DNA of 64,000 nucleotides from Piscinibacter sp. XHJ-5 (GCF_029855045.1 NZ_CP123228.1:4836001-4900000); one strand, 5' to 3'; shown: positions 1 through 9,225, counted from the stretch's first letter. The notes: generated by a model from the letters alone, not told the origin. Made by a program: numbers and translations.

Positions 1-1524
1 CGTCGCCTCGTCGAAGATCAGCTTGGTGAAGCCCTCGTCGCGGCCGTTGGCGATGGCGCGGCCCGAGGCGGCCCACGGGAACACCGACTTGCCGAACTTG
101 ATGCCCTCGGCCCTGCACTGCTCCTCGGTCTTGCCAGCCCAGGCGACCTCGGGATCGGTGTAGGCCACCGACGGGATCTGGCGCGCGTCGAACGACGCCT
201 TGCCGCCGTGGGCGACCTCGGCCGCGACATGCGCCTCATGCACCGCCTTGTGCGCCAGCATCGGCTGGCCCACGATGTCGCCGATGGCGAAGATGTGCGG
301 CACGTTGGTGCGCATCTGTCGATCGACCTCGATGTAGCCGCGCTCGGTCACCGCCACGCCGGCCTTGTCGGCGCCGATCTTCCTGCCGTTCGGGCTGCGG
401 CCCACCGCCACCAGCACCAGGTCGTAGATCTGCGGCTCCTTGGGCGCCTGCTCGCCCTCGAAGCTCACCTCGATGCCGAGCTTGCTGGCCTTGGCGCCGA
501 CGGTCTTCGTCTTCAGCATGACCTTGTCGAAGCGCGACGCGTTCATCTTCTCCCACACCTTGACCAGGTCGCGGTCCGCGCCTTGCATCAATCCGTCGAG
601 CATCTCGACGACGTCGATGCGCGTGCCCAGCGTCGAGTAGACGGTGGCCATCTCCAGCCCGATGATCCCGCCGCCGATCACCAGCATGCGCTTCGGGATC
701 GACTTGAGCAGGAGCGCACCGGTGGAGTCGACGACACGGTCGTCCTCGGGCATGAACGGCAGCTTCACCGCCTGCGAGCCGGCCGCGATGATGGCCTTGG
801 CGAAGCGCACCACCTTCCTGCCGCCGTCGGGCCCGACGACCTCGAGGTGATGCGGATCGAGGAAGCTGCCGACACCCGTCAGCACCTCGACCTTGCGCCC
901 CTTGGCCATGCCGCTCAGCCCGCCGGTGAGCTTCTTCACCACGCCGTCCTTGAACGCGCGCAGCTTGTCGAGATCGATCTCCGGCGCGCCGTAGCGGATG
1001 CCGTGGTCGGGCAGGTTCTTCACCTCGTCCATCACCGACGCGGTGTGCAGCAGCGCCTTGCTGGGAATGCAGCCGACGTTCAGGCACACGCCGCCGAGGG
1101 TGGCGTAGCGCTCGACCAGCACGGTCTTCATGCCGAGGTCGGCGCTGCGGAAGGCGGCCGAGTAGCCCCCTGGCCCGGCGCCCAGCACGAGCGTGTCGCA
1201 ATCGACGTCGGCCTTCGGGCCGCCCTCACCCCCCGCCCTCTCCCGAGTCGCGGGAGAGGGCTGGGGTGAGGGTACGTTCGTCTGCGCCGCCTGCAGCGTC
1301 AGGATCACCGAGCCTTCGCTGACCTTGTCGCCTTCCTTGACCTTGATCGACTTGACGACCCCGGCGTGCGACGACGGGATCTCCATCGACGCCTTGTCGG
1401 ACTCGACCATGATGAGCCCGGTGTCGACGGCGACGGTCTCGCCTTCGCGCACCATCACCTCGATCACCGCGACGTCCTTGAAGTCGCCGATGTCGGGAAC
1501 CTTGACTTCCACGAGCTGTGCCAT
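1..1524 (-). CDS. lpdA: Dihydrolipoyl dehydrogenase (E3) with N-terminal lipoyl domain, 3' end cut by window
   Basis: E3 of the pyruvate dehydrogenase complex: it reoxidises dihydrolipoyl groups of E2 with FAD and NAD+. The start is the ATG at 1522-1524; the frame is open to base 1, so the C-terminus is missing. Residues 1-75 form a lipoyl domain with the lipoylation motif ESDKASME. After a linker, the FAD fold begins (GAGPGGYSA), followed by the redox disulfide motif GGVCLNVGCIPSK and the NAD-binding GGGIIGLE. The extra lipoyl domain is typical of neisserial and burkholderial LpdA. The linker at about residues 84-101 is encoded by a palindromic repeat, which is unusual. The gene follows aceF by 18 bp, so an aceE-aceF-lpdA operon is likely. 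Confidence 0.95.
   Translation of the reverse strand, partial: MAQLVEVKVPDIGDFKDVAVIEVMVREGETVAVDTGLIMVESDKASMEIPSSHAGVVKSIKVKEGDKVSEGSVILTLQAAQTNVPSPQPSPATRERAGGEGGPKADVDCDTLVLGAGPGGYSAAFRSADLGMKTVLVERYATLGGVCLNVGCIPSKALLHTASVMDEVKNLPDHGIRYGAPEIDLDKLRAFKDGVVKKLTGGLSGMAKGRKVEVLTGVGSFLDPHHLEVVGPDGGRKVVRFAKAIIAAGSQAVKLPFMPEDDRVVDSTGALLLKSIPKRMLVIGGGIIGLEMATVYSTLGTRIDVVEMLDGLMQGADRDLVKVWEKMNASRFDKVMLKTKTVGAKASKLGIEVSFEGEQAPKEPQIYDLVLVAVGRSPNGRKIGADKAGVAVTERGYIEVDRQMRTNVPHIFAIGDIVGQPMLAHKAVHEAHVAAEVAHGGKASFDARQIPSVAYTDPEVAWAGKTEEQCRAEGIKFGKSVFPWAASGRAIANGRDEGFTKLIFDEAT
1223..1272. repeat. REP-like palindrome inside lpdA
   Basis: Nested inverted repeat. The outer arms are CCCTCACCCC and GGGGTGAGGG; the inner arms are CCCTCTCCCG (1236-1245) and CGGGAGAGGG (1251-1260). 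It lies in frame in the linker between the lipoyl and FAD domains of lpdA and adds about 17 residues rich in Pro, Ser, Arg and Glu. The same inner stem recurs at 13127-13150. Confidence 0.85.
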
Positions 1525-1542
1525 AGCAGCGATTCCCCCGGA

Positions 1543-3114
1543 TCAGAAGAGCACGCGCCGCAGGTCGGCGAGCACGTTGGCGAAATGCACGTTGAAGCGC
1601 GCGGCGGCGGCGCCGTCGATCACGCGGTGGTCCCACGACAGCGACAGCGGCAGCGTGAGCCGCCAGCTCGAGGTCTTGCCGTCGGTGGAGTGCTGCTTCC
1701 AGTAGCTCTTGCACACGCCCATGATCGAGACCTCGGGCGCGTTGATGATCGGTGTGAAGTAGATGCCGCCGATGCCGCCGAGCGAGGAGATGGTGAAGGT
1801 GCCGCCCTGCATCTGGTCGGGCTTGAGCTTGCCTTCGCGCGCCAGCTTGGCGAGCTCGCCCATCTCCTTGGCGATCTCGGGCACGGTCTTCTTGTCCGCG
1901 TCGCGGATCACCGGGACCATCAGGCCGTTGGGCGTGTCGGCGGCAAAGCCGATGTGCCAGTAGTTCTTGAGGACGAGCGCGTCGCCATCGAGGCTCGCGT
2001 TGAACTCCGGGAACTTCTTCAGCGTCGCGACGGCGGCCTTCATCATGAAGGGCAGCATGCTGATCTTGACGCCGCTCTTCTCCAGCTCCTTGTTCATCTG
2101 CACGCGGAACTGCTCGAGCTCGGTGATGTCGGCTTCGTCGTGCGTGGTGACGTGCGGGATGACGACCCAGTTGCGATGCAGGTTGGCCGCCGAGATCTTC
2201 TTGATGCGGCCCAGCTCCTTGCGCTCGATCGGACCGAACTTGGCGAAGTCGACCTTCGGCCACGGCAGCAGGTCGATGCCGCCGACGCCGCCGGCGGGAG
2301 CAGGAGCGGGCGCGGCCTTCGCCGCCGGCGATGCGGAAGCGCCGCCCTTGGCGAACGCCTCCACGTCGGCCCGCACGATGCGGCCGTGCTCGCCGCTGCC
2401 AGGCACCCTGCCGAGGTCGACGCCGAGCTCGCGCGCCAGCTTGCGCACCGCGGGGCCGGCGTAGGCCAGCGCGAAGGCCTTCTCGTCGATGGCGCCTTCC
2501 ACGGCCGCTGCGGGCGCCGCAGCAGCCGCCTGCAAGGCCGGCACCGTGGCGGGAGCGGCGACCGGCGCGGAACCGGTGGCCAGCGCCATGATGACGCTGC
2601 CTTCGCTCACCTTGTCGCCGACCTTGACGCGGATCTCCTGCACCACGCCCGACAGCGGCGCGGGCACGTCCATCGTCGCCTTGTCGGATTCGAGCGAGAC
2701 CAGCGGATCCTCCGCCTTCACGCTGTCGCCGACCTTGACGAAGATCTCGATGACGGGCACGTCCTTGAAGTCGCCGATGTCCGGGATGCGCACTTCCGCC
2801 AGTCCCGCGGGTGCATTCACCGGCGACGGCGGCGCGCTGACGCTCGGCTTGGCCGGCTCCGCCGCGGGCGCCGCCGCGCCAGCGAACTGCATGATCAGGC
2901 TGCCTTCGCTGACCTTGTCGCCGACCTTGATCGGAATGGCCTTGACCACGCCGGGATGCGGCGCAGGCACGTCCATGGTCGCCTTGTCGGATTCCAGCGA
3001 GACCAGCGGCGCTTCGGCCTGCACGGTGTCGCCGACCTTCACGAACACCTCGATCACCGGCACGTCCTTGAAGTCGCCGATGTCGGGCACCTTGATGTCG
3101 ATCAGATTGCTCAC
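1543..3114 (-). CDS. aceF: Dihydrolipoyllysine-residue acetyltransferase (E2 of pyruvate dehydrogenase)
   Basis: E2 core of the pyruvate dehydrogenase complex; it transfers acetyl groups from lipoyl-lysine to CoA. The 523-residue protein has two lipoyl domains (about 3-77 and 110-185), each with the motif LESDKATMDVP, separated by Ala/Pro linkers. A peripheral-subunit-binding domain follows (about 225-262, with RKLARELGVDL and GEHGRI). The catalytic domain ends with the active-site motif SWDHRVIDGAAAARF. I chose the GTG start at 3112-3114 because GGAGGAG stands just upstream and the protein then begins directly with the lipoyl domain. It lies 11 bp after aceE and 18 bp before lpdA on the same strand. 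Confidence 0.95.
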   Translation of the reverse strand: MSNLIDIKVPDIGDFKDVPVIEVFVKVGDTVQAEAPLVSLESDKATMDVPAPHPGVVKAIPIKVGDKVSEGSLIMQFAGAAAPAAEPAKPSVSAPPSPVNAPAGLAEVRIPDIGDFKDVPVIEIFVKVGDSVKAEDPLVSLESDKATMDVPAPLSGVVQEIRVKVGDKVSEGSVIMALATGSAPVAAPATVPALQAAAAAPAAAVEGAIDEKAFALAYAGPAVRKLARELGVDLGRVPGSGEHGRIVRADVEAFAKGGASASPAAKAAPAPAPAGGVGGIDLLPWPKVDFAKFGPIERKELGRIKKISAANLHRNWVVIPHVTTHDEADITELEQFRVQMNKELEKSGVKISMLPFMMKAAVATLKKFPEFNASLDGDALVLKNYWHIGFAADTPNGLMVPVIRDADKKTVPEIAKEMGELAKLAREGKLKPDQMQGGTFTISSLGGIGGIYFTPIINAPEVSIMGVCKSYWKQHSTDGKTSSWRLTLPLSLSWDHRVIDGAAAARFNVHFANVLADLRRVLF

Positions 3115-3125
3115 GAGCTCCTCCC

Positions 3126-5891
3126 TCAGACGGTCCACGGCGCGGCGCGCTCGGTGTCCAGGCCGTACTTGGCGATCGCCTCGGCCACGACCGCGGGCTC
3201 CAGCGAGCCCTCGTCGGCCAGCGCCTTCAGCGCCGCCACCGCAACGTAGTGGCGGTCGACCTCGAAGAAGCGGCGCAGCTTGACGCGGTAGTCGCTGCGG
3301 CCGAAGCCGTCGGTGCCGAGCACGACGTAGCGCCGCCCGGCCGCCTGCACGTGCTCGCGCACCTGGTCGGCGTAGTTGCGCATGTAATCGGTGGCGGCGA
3401 TCACCGGACCGTCGTGGCCTTCGAGGCAGGTCTCGATCCAGCTCTTGCGCCGCGCCTGCGTGGGATGCAGCAGGTTCCATCGCTCGGTGGCCATGCCGTC
3501 GCGGCGCAGCTCGTTGTAGCTGGTGGCGGACCAGATGTCGGCCGTGACGCCGAAGTCGGCCTTCAGCAGCTCGGCCGCGGCAATCACCTCGCGCAGGATG
3601 GTGCCGCTGCCCATCAGTTGCACGCGCAGCTTCTGCGAAGCCGCACGGCCGCCCGAAGCCTTCGCGCTCCCCTTGAGGGACGACGGCGGCTTCGCCGCCG
3701 TCTGGGGGCTCTGCTCGGTGGACTTGCCGCCGTCCTTCAGCTTGTACAGGCCCTTGAGGATGCCCTGCTCCGCGCCCTCGCCCGCCTCGGCGAGCCCGGG
3801 GTGCGGGTAGTTCTCGTTCATCAGCGTGACGTAGTAGTACACGTCCTCCTGCTCCTGGTACATGCGGCGCATGCCCTCGCGGATGATGGCCACCACCTCG
3901 TAGGCGAAGGTCGGGTCGTAGGAGATGCAGTTGGGGATGGTGCCGGCGAGGATGTGGCTGTGGCCGTCCTCGTGCTGCAGACCCTCGCCGTTGAGCGTGG
4001 TGCGTCCGGCGGTGCCGCCCAGCAGGAAGCCTCGCGCGCGGATGTCGCCGGCCAGCCAGGCGAGGTCGCCGACGCGCTGCAGGCCGAACATCGAGTAGTA
4101 GATGTAGAACGGGATCATCGGCACGTTGTTCGTGCTGTACGAGGTGGCCGCGACGATCCAGCTCGACATCGCGCCGCCTTCGTTGATGCCCTCCTGCAGC
4201 ACCTGCCCGCTCTTGTCCTCGCGGTAGTACATGAGCTGGTCGGCATCCTGCGGCTTGTAGAGCTGCCCCACCGAGGAATAGATGCCGAGCTGGCGGAACA
4301 TGCCCTCCATGCCGAAGGTGCGCGACTCGTCGGGAACGATGGGCACCACGTGCTTGCCGAGCTGCTTGTCGCGCACCAGCGTGCCGAGCATCTGCACGAA
4401 GGCCATCGTGGTCGAGATCTCCCGCTCGCCGGTGTTCTCGAGCAGGCGCTGGAACGCCGACAGCGGCGGAATCTCCAGCGAAGCCGACTTGCGACGCCGC
4501 TGCGGCAGGTAGCCGCCCAGCGCCTCGCGTCGCGCGCGCAGGTACTTCATCTCGGCGCTGTCCTCGGGCAGCTTGATGAACGGCACCTTGGGCAGGTCCT
4601 CGTCGGCCACCGGAATCTGGAAGCGATCGCGGAAGCCGCGCAGCGCGTCCTGCGTCATCTTCTTGGCCTGGTGCGCGATCATCTGGCCCTCGCCGGACTC
4701 GCCCATGCCGTAGCCCTTCACCGTCTTGGGCAGGATGAGCGTCGGCTGGCCGGTGTGCCTCACCGCCGCGGCGTAGGCCGCGAACACCTTCTCCGGATCA
4801 TGGCCGCCGCGCGTGAGGCCCCAGATCTCGTCGTCGCTCATGTCGGCCACCAGCGCCTTCAGCGCCTCGTACTTGCCGAAGAAGTGCTCGCGGACGTACG
4901 CGCCGCTCTTGCTCTTGAAGTCCTGGTACTCGCCGTCGACGCACTCTTCCATGCGCTGCAGCAGCAGGCCGCTCTTGTCCTTGGCCAGCAGCTTGTCCCA
5001 GCCGCCGCCCCACAGCACCTTGATGACGTTCCAGCCGGCGCCGCGGAACACGCTCTCGAGCTCCTGCACGATCTTGCCGTTGCCGCGCACGGGACCGTCG
5101 AGTCGCTGAAGGTTGCAGTTGATGACGAAGATGAGGTTGTCCAGCCGCTCGCGGCCGGCCAGCGAGATCGCACCGAGCGACTCGGGCTCGTCCATCTCGC
5201 CGTCGCCCATGAACGCCCACACCTTGCGCTGCGCGGTCTCGGCCAGCCCGCGTCCTTGCAGGTACTTGAGAAAGCGCGCCTGGTAGATCGCCATCAGCGG
5301 GCCGAGGCCCATGGACACCGTGGGGAACTGCCAGAAGTCGGGCATCAGCCACGGATGCGGATAGCTCGACAGTCCCTTCCCGCCGGTCTCCTGGCGATAG
5401 CCGAGCAATTGCTCTTCGCTGAGCCGGCCCTCGAGAAAGGCACGCGCGTAGATGCCCGGCGAGCTGTGCCCCTGCACGAACACGAGGTCGCCGCCGTGCT
5501 TGTCGGTGGGCGCGTGCCAGAAGTGGCCGAAGCCAATGTCGTACAGCGTCGCAGCCGACTGGAAGCTGGCGATGTGGCCGCCGAGCTCGGAGCTGTCCTT
5601 GTTGGCGCGCAGGATGATCGCCAGCGCGTTCCAGCGGATGATCGAGCGCAGCCGGTGCTCGAGGGCGCGGTCGCCCGGCGACTTGGCTTCCTGCTCGGGC
5701 GCGATGGTGTTGCAGTACGGCGTGGTCAGCGATTGCGGGATGTACAGGCCGTCGCGGCGCGCGGCGCCCACCACGGCGTTGACCACGAAGTTCGCCCGCT
5801 CGGCGCCGCGATGCCGCTGCACGGCGCTCAGGGCATCGAGCCATTCCTGTGTCTCGACCGGGTCGAGGTCGGTCCCGTCTCTTGCGCTCAT
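3126..5891 (-). CDS. aceE: Pyruvate dehydrogenase E1 component, homodimeric type
   Basis: Thiamine-diphosphate enzyme that decarboxylates pyruvate and acetylates E2 lipoyl groups. At 921 residues it is longer than the E. coli protein (887 by memory). Typical E1 segments are present, including GDGEMDEPES in the thiamine-diphosphate region, GHSSPGIYARAFLEGRL, and the C-terminal VLGTDGFGRSD. Most of the extra length is a Ser/Ala/Lys-rich insert near residues 720-750, between GLYKLK and KLRVQLMGSG; it is encoded by a palindromic repeat. The ATG start at 5889-5891 has GGAGA upstream. First gene of the aceE-aceF-lpdA cluster. Confidence 0.96.
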   Translation of the reverse strand: MSARDGTDLDPVETQEWLDALSAVQRHRGAERANFVVNAVVGAARRDGLYIPQSLTTPYCNTIAPEQEAKSPGDRALEHRLRSIIRWNALAIILRANKDSSELGGHIASFQSAATLYDIGFGHFWHAPTDKHGGDLVFVQGHSSPGIYARAFLEGRLSEEQLLGYRQETGGKGLSSYPHPWLMPDFWQFPTVSMGLGPLMAIYQARFLKYLQGRGLAETAQRKVWAFMGDGEMDEPESLGAISLAGRERLDNLIFVINCNLQRLDGPVRGNGKIVQELESVFRGAGWNVIKVLWGGGWDKLLAKDKSGLLLQRMEECVDGEYQDFKSKSGAYVREHFFGKYEALKALVADMSDDEIWGLTRGGHDPEKVFAAYAAAVRHTGQPTLILPKTVKGYGMGESGEGQMIAHQAKKMTQDALRGFRDRFQIPVADEDLPKVPFIKLPEDSAEMKYLRARREALGGYLPQRRRKSASLEIPPLSAFQRLLENTGEREISTTMAFVQMLGTLVRDKQLGKHVVPIVPDESRTFGMEGMFRQLGIYSSVGQLYKPQDADQLMYYREDKSGQVLQEGINEGGAMSSWIVAATSYSTNNVPMIPFYIYYSMFGLQRVGDLAWLAGDIRARGFLLGGTAGRTTLNGEGLQHEDGHSHILAGTIPNCISYDPTFAYEVVAIIREGMRRMYQEQEDVYYYVTLMNENYPHPGLAEAGEGAEQGILKGLYKLKDGGKSTEQSPQTAAKPPSSLKGSAKASGGRAASQKLRVQLMGSGTILREVIAAAELLKADFGVTADIWSATSYNELRRDGMATERWNLLHPTQARRKSWIETCLEGHDGPVIAATDYMRNYADQVREHVQAAGRRYVVLGTDGFGRSDYRVKLRRFFEVDRHYVAVAALKALADEGSLEPAVVAEAIAKYGLDTERAAPWTV
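3682..3702. repeat. Perfect hairpin in an in-frame insert of aceE
   Basis: GACGGCGGC, TTC, GCCGCCGTC forms a perfect 9-bp stem. It is flanked by CCCCTTGAGGG-type sequence (about 3669-3680), the composition of a repeat family often seen between genes in Burkholderiales. Here it lies inside aceE and is translated as part of a low-complexity insert. It is a different family from the lpdA palindrome. Confidence 0.7.
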
Positions 5892-6121
5892 GTTGTCTCC
5901 GTCCTTGTGGATCTGTTCACGCCGGCTGCGTGCCGGCCGGCTCTCGTCTCTTTCGCAATCCCGGTGCCAACTCGTGGGGCAACGGCAAGTGATTGATAAG
6001 GCTCGTCTTTGTCATCGAGGGACCGCGCTGCCGTGCGGCGAAATCGTGCTGAACGTCACGGTCCATTCGGCGATCCCGTTCTCCTTCCTGCGGGCAAACC
6101 CGCACGCGCCGGCCCAGGGCA

Positions 6122-7069
6122 CTAGTCGGCCGCCAAGCCCTGGAGGCGGAACACATGCTCGAGGTGCGGACTCATCGGAAGGTCCAGGCTCGCGCCCGAC
6201 GGAAGCGGGCGCTGGAACCACTTGCGATAGATGGCCCGGATCTCTCCGCTGGCGGCCATGCCGTCGAAGGCCTGGCGCACGACCTCGTCGAACTCCGCGT
6301 CGCCGCGCCGGTACATCAGCGCGTAGTCGGCATAGGTGAGGAAGTCGCCCACGACGCGGTAGTCGGCCGCGGCGTCGCGTGCGGCGATCGTGCCGTGCAG
6401 CTGGACGTCGTCGTTGGCGAAGGCATCGGCGCGGCCGGCCGCAAGCGCCTGGAACGACTGGTCATGATCGGCCGCGAACTCGAAGCGGATCGCGAGCTTC
6501 TGCCGCTCGGCGATCTTCGGGATCGCCTCGGCCTGGATGGTGCCGGTGGTGAGCACCACCGTCTTGCCCTCGAGATCGCGCAGCGAGCGGATGCCGCTGC
6601 CGCGCCGCACCAGCAGCTTGGTGCCGGTGACGAAGAGCGTCGGAGAAAAGCCGAAGCGCGAGCGGCGTTCCGCGCTGGCAGTGGTGGAGCCGCACTCCAG
6701 GTCGACCGTGCCGTTGTCGACGAGCTCGAAGCGATTGGCCGGCGTCACCGGCACGTATTCGGCCTGGATGGACTTGTGCAAGTGCCGGGCAATCTCCTCG
6801 ACCACGACCTCGCAGACGTCGAGCGAGTAGCCGACGGGCCGCCGTCGCGCGTCGAGAAACGCGAACGGCGGCGAGTTCTCGCGGTGTCCGACGCGAATGA
6901 CGCCGCGCTCGAAGATCTTCTGCAAGGTGCCCGAGAACGGCGGCACCTCGTTTGGATTGCGCTGCTGCGCCACTGCCGCGGCGGTCATCGCGATGCACAT
7001 GACCAGCGCCCAGAGCCTGGGATGGCTCGCGCACGAGCGCGCGCCGCCGGCTCGAATCCAGTCGCTCAT
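6122..7069 (-). CDS. Periplasmic amino-acid-binding protein (SBP family 3)
   Basis: Extracellular solute-binding protein, family 3, of the glutamate/aspartate (GltI-like) type. The N-terminus has a hydrophobic segment (WALVMCIAMTAAAVA) ending in a plausible signal-peptidase site before QQRNPNE. The mature part starts with a typical strand (GVIRVGHRENSPPFAFLD) and has the second-lobe signature LRDLEGKTVVLTTGT. Its 315 residues fit the family. No permease or ATPase gene adjoins it, so it may be an orphan binding protein or a signalling input. The 230 bp to aceE and 226 bp to the Crp-like gene hold no further gene I can support. Confidence 0.85.
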   Translation of the reverse strand: MSDWIRAGGARSCASHPRLWALVMCIAMTAAAVAQQRNPNEVPPFSGTLQKIFERGVIRVGHRENSPPFAFLDARRRPVGYSLDVCEVVVEEIARHLHKSIQAEYVPVTPANRFELVDNGTVDLECGSTTASAERRSRFGFSPTLFVTGTKLLVRRGSGIRSLRDLEGKTVVLTTGTIQAEAIPKIAERQKLAIRFEFAADHDQSFQALAAGRADAFANDDVQLHGTIAARDAAADYRVVGDFLTYADYALMYRRGDAEFDEVVRQAFDGMAASGEIRAIYRKWFQRPLPSGASLDLPMSPHLEHVFRLQGLAAD

Positions 7070-7295
7070 CGTGTCTCCTCATTGGTCTTGTCGGGAGCGG
7101 AAGCGGCAGAACAGCATCGAGCGTGCCAGAGCGGGCAGAAGACCCGCGGTGGCGTCCGCTCCCCAGGAAGCCAAGGTCGGCAGGGGCTCGATCGCGCCGC
7201 CGCGCCGCACGGTTTTCCGATCTGGCGAGCGCAGCGCGTTATGAATTCCCGGACGGCCCGAGTCCCGCCCATGCCGCCGACGTCGTGGATCGCGG

Positions 7296-8018
7296 CTAGA
7301 GCAGCGGCTGAACCAGGCGCGCATAGGTGGCCCGAGTCGTTTCATAGCATTCGCACGAGAGCGCCAGGAGCGCGGAACGATCCACGACGCGGATGTGGTT
7401 GCGCCGCAGGGAGATGATCCCCGCGCGATGCAGCTCGACGAGGATCTCGCCCACGGTCTGCCGGCGCGCACCCACCATTTCCGCCACCAGGGCCTGCGAC
7501 ATGGCGAGCTCGTCGGAACCGGCCCGGTCGACAGAGCCCAGCACCCAGCGACACAAGCGCTCCTTCACCGAATGGTGGGCGTTGCACACGCAGGTCTGGC
7601 TGCTGAAGCGAAGGCTGTAGACGGCGTAGCTCTCCAGGATGCGGCGCGCCGCGTCGCAGTGCACGACGGCGTCGCCGAATGCGGAAGCGGCCACGCTGAC
7701 CATCTCGCCGGTGGCCTGCTGGATCACCGTGTCGGGGCTCCCGCTGAGTCCGAACCAGGCCGGCAATCCGACCATGCCCTCGTTGCCGATGGTCTGCGCA
7801 TCGGCCGCCGCGCCGCTGCGCAGCCGGACCACGACCGACACGACACCTCGTGTCGGGAAGTAGATCTCGGAGATCTGGCTGCCTTCCCCGTAGAGCTCGG
7901 TGCCGACTTTCTGGACACGTCGGCTCAGCCTGCCAGTGAGCTGCGGACATTCCCGCACGAGGGCATCGAGCAGCCGGTTGTGCGCGCCGGACTGGGAAGA
8001 GTGCGCCTGTCCCGTCAT
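7296..8018 (-). CDS. Crp/Fnr-family transcriptional regulator
   Basis: Cytoplasmic regulator of about 240 residues with an N-terminal cyclic-nucleotide-binding-like beta barrel (GTELYGEGSQISEIYFPTRG) and a C-terminal winged helix (SQALVAEMVGARRQTVGEIL). I chose the ATG at 8016-8018 since the family starts close to this point; longer in-frame extensions to 8333 overlap the divergent promoter region. Several Cys residues occur, including CVCNAHH near residue 145, but not the FNR four-Cys pattern, so an oxygen-sensing cluster cannot be asserted. Such single-domain proteins in Burkholderiales often control respiration or stress genes. Divergent from the response regulator at 8154. Confidence 0.85.
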   Translation of the reverse strand: MTGQAHSSQSGAHNRLLDALVRECPQLTGRLSRRVQKVGTELYGEGSQISEIYFPTRGVVSVVVRLRSGAAADAQTIGNEGMVGLPAWFGLSGSPDTVIQQATGEMVSVAASAFGDAVVHCDAARRILESYAVYSLRFSSQTCVCNAHHSVKERLCRWVLGSVDRAGSDELAMSQALVAEMVGARRQTVGEILVELHRAGIISLRRNHIRVVDRSALLALSCECYETTRATYARLVQPLL

Positions 8019-8086
8019 GGCGTGCCCGTCGCTGATCCTTCGCTCGGCGGGCAACCGCCGTGCCCCAGTGCCCGCTGGCGGGCATA

Positions 8087-8103
8087 CAGGCCGTGACGGC
8101 CTG
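8087..8103. promoter_or_regulatory. Perfect palindrome in divergent intergenic region
   Basis: CAGGCCGT-G-ACGGCCTG has 8-bp arms. It lies between the divergent Crp/Fnr-like gene (start 8018) and the response regulator gene (start 8154), where an operator would be expected. It does not match the Crp or Fnr consensus. Function inferred from position only. Confidence 0.35.
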
Positions 8104-8153
8104 CACACAATGGGCGTCGTCTCCGTGTCGGAGGCGCAAAAGGCGGCCCGCAC

Positions 8154-9143
8154 GTGAACGTGTCTCAAGTGTTCAGGAACAGCGTTCGCGACATCGCGCC
8201 GGAGTTGTCGCGTCGCGGATTGGGCTGCGTATGCGCCGAGCCCGCCGATGGCTGGCTCCTGCCGTACGACGGCCGCCGATTGGAGTCGAGCTTCTATCGG
8301 ACCTATTGGGCGGCGCTGGAACTGTTGCAGCAAGGTTTACTGACGATCGAAGGCACAACCGTTCCTGTGGCGCCGCGCGGATGCCGGTTCCTCCTGCGCG
8401 TGGCGGGACGTTGCGACACGCCGGCGGTGCTGCGCCTCATGCGGCAACGCGACGAATACCGCGCAGCGCTTCACGCGCTGCTGCCGGCGTCCGCCGACAA
8501 GCCGCGGTTGATGGAGGCATGGGGCATCTGCCCGATCACCGAGGCGCCCATCCGCTTCGGCATGTCGGCGGACGGCGGCTTCGTGTTCGAGGTGACGCAC
8601 GAGCTTGCGCTGGCCCGGCGCGATGGGACCACCGAGCAGCCCGCCATGCCGACCAGCGTGCCGCCACGTCCCGAAAGCACGCCGGCCGACGCCGTTGCGT
8701 CGACGGCCTGGCAATGGCCGGAGCAGGATCGCCTGCTCATCGTGGAAGACGACGCCCTGAGCGCAAAGATCACCCGCCTGATGGTGGAGGCGCTGGGCTT
8801 CGGCGGCGTGGCGGTCAACGACGGCGCCGATGCCGTGGAGGCTTGCCGCCGATTCGCGCCCGTGGCCGTCATCATGGATCAGGAGATGCCGCGCATGAAC
8901 GGGACCGAAGCGACCGCCCAGATCCGACGGTTGCAGCGAACGGGCGACGTTCCTCCATGCAAGATCATCATGCTGACCGGCAGCAGCGATCCGACGACCC
9001 GCACGGCGGCGTTCGAGGCGGGTGTCGATGCGTTCCTGGAGAAGCCGGCAAGGCTCGACGAGATCCGCGAACAGCTTCGCCTTTGCGGGATCGAGCCGGC
9101 GACGGGTCGCCACCGGTCCCCCGCGACATCGGGAGCGGACTGA
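8154..9143 (+). CDS. Response regulator with uncharacterised N-terminal domain
   Basis: 329-residue protein with a C-terminal receiver domain (about 192-315): acidic pocket in LLIVEDDALSAK, phospho-acceptor Asp in VIMDQEMP (about residue 242), the Thr of IIMLTGSS and Lys of FLEKPA. The first 165 residues match no domain I know; they are rich in Arg and Leu and contain scattered Cys. A Pro/Thr-rich linker joins the parts. The start is a GTG at 8154-8156; GGAGGCG lies about 20 bases upstream, so the exact start is uncertain. It sits just ahead of a chemoreceptor gene but is separated from it by 176 bp. Confidence 0.8.
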   Translation: MNVSQVFRNSVRDIAPELSRRGLGCVCAEPADGWLLPYDGRRLESSFYRTYWAALELLQQGLLTIEGTTVPVAPRGCRFLLRVAGRCDTPAVLRLMRQRDEYRAALHALLPASADKPRLMEAWGICPITEAPIRFGMSADGGFVFEVTHELALARRDGTTEQPAMPTSVPPRPESTPADAVASTAWQWPEQDRLLIVEDDALSAKITRLMVEALGFGGVAVNDGADAVEACRRFAPVAVIMDQEMPRMNGTEATAQIRRLQRTGDVPPCKIIMLTGSSDPTTRTAAFEAGVDAFLEKPARLDEIREQLRLCGIEPATGRHRSPATSGAD

Positions 9144-9225
9144 TTCGCACCCCGCCGCGATCTTCGTCACGCCGTCGTCGGCGGCTCAGAACCAACACCC
9201 GCACTTTTTCGCCTCATATCGAGCT

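Noticed and set aside
208..1269. 353-codon plus-strand frame opposite lpdA
   Set aside because: The minus strand encodes a complete lipoyl and FAD/NAD core of LpdA; the plus frame is His/Asp-rich noise.
5917..6015. Small leader ORF upstream of aceE
   Set aside because: A 32-codon frame exists (MTKTSLINHLPLPHE), but the ribosome site is weak and nothing else supports it.
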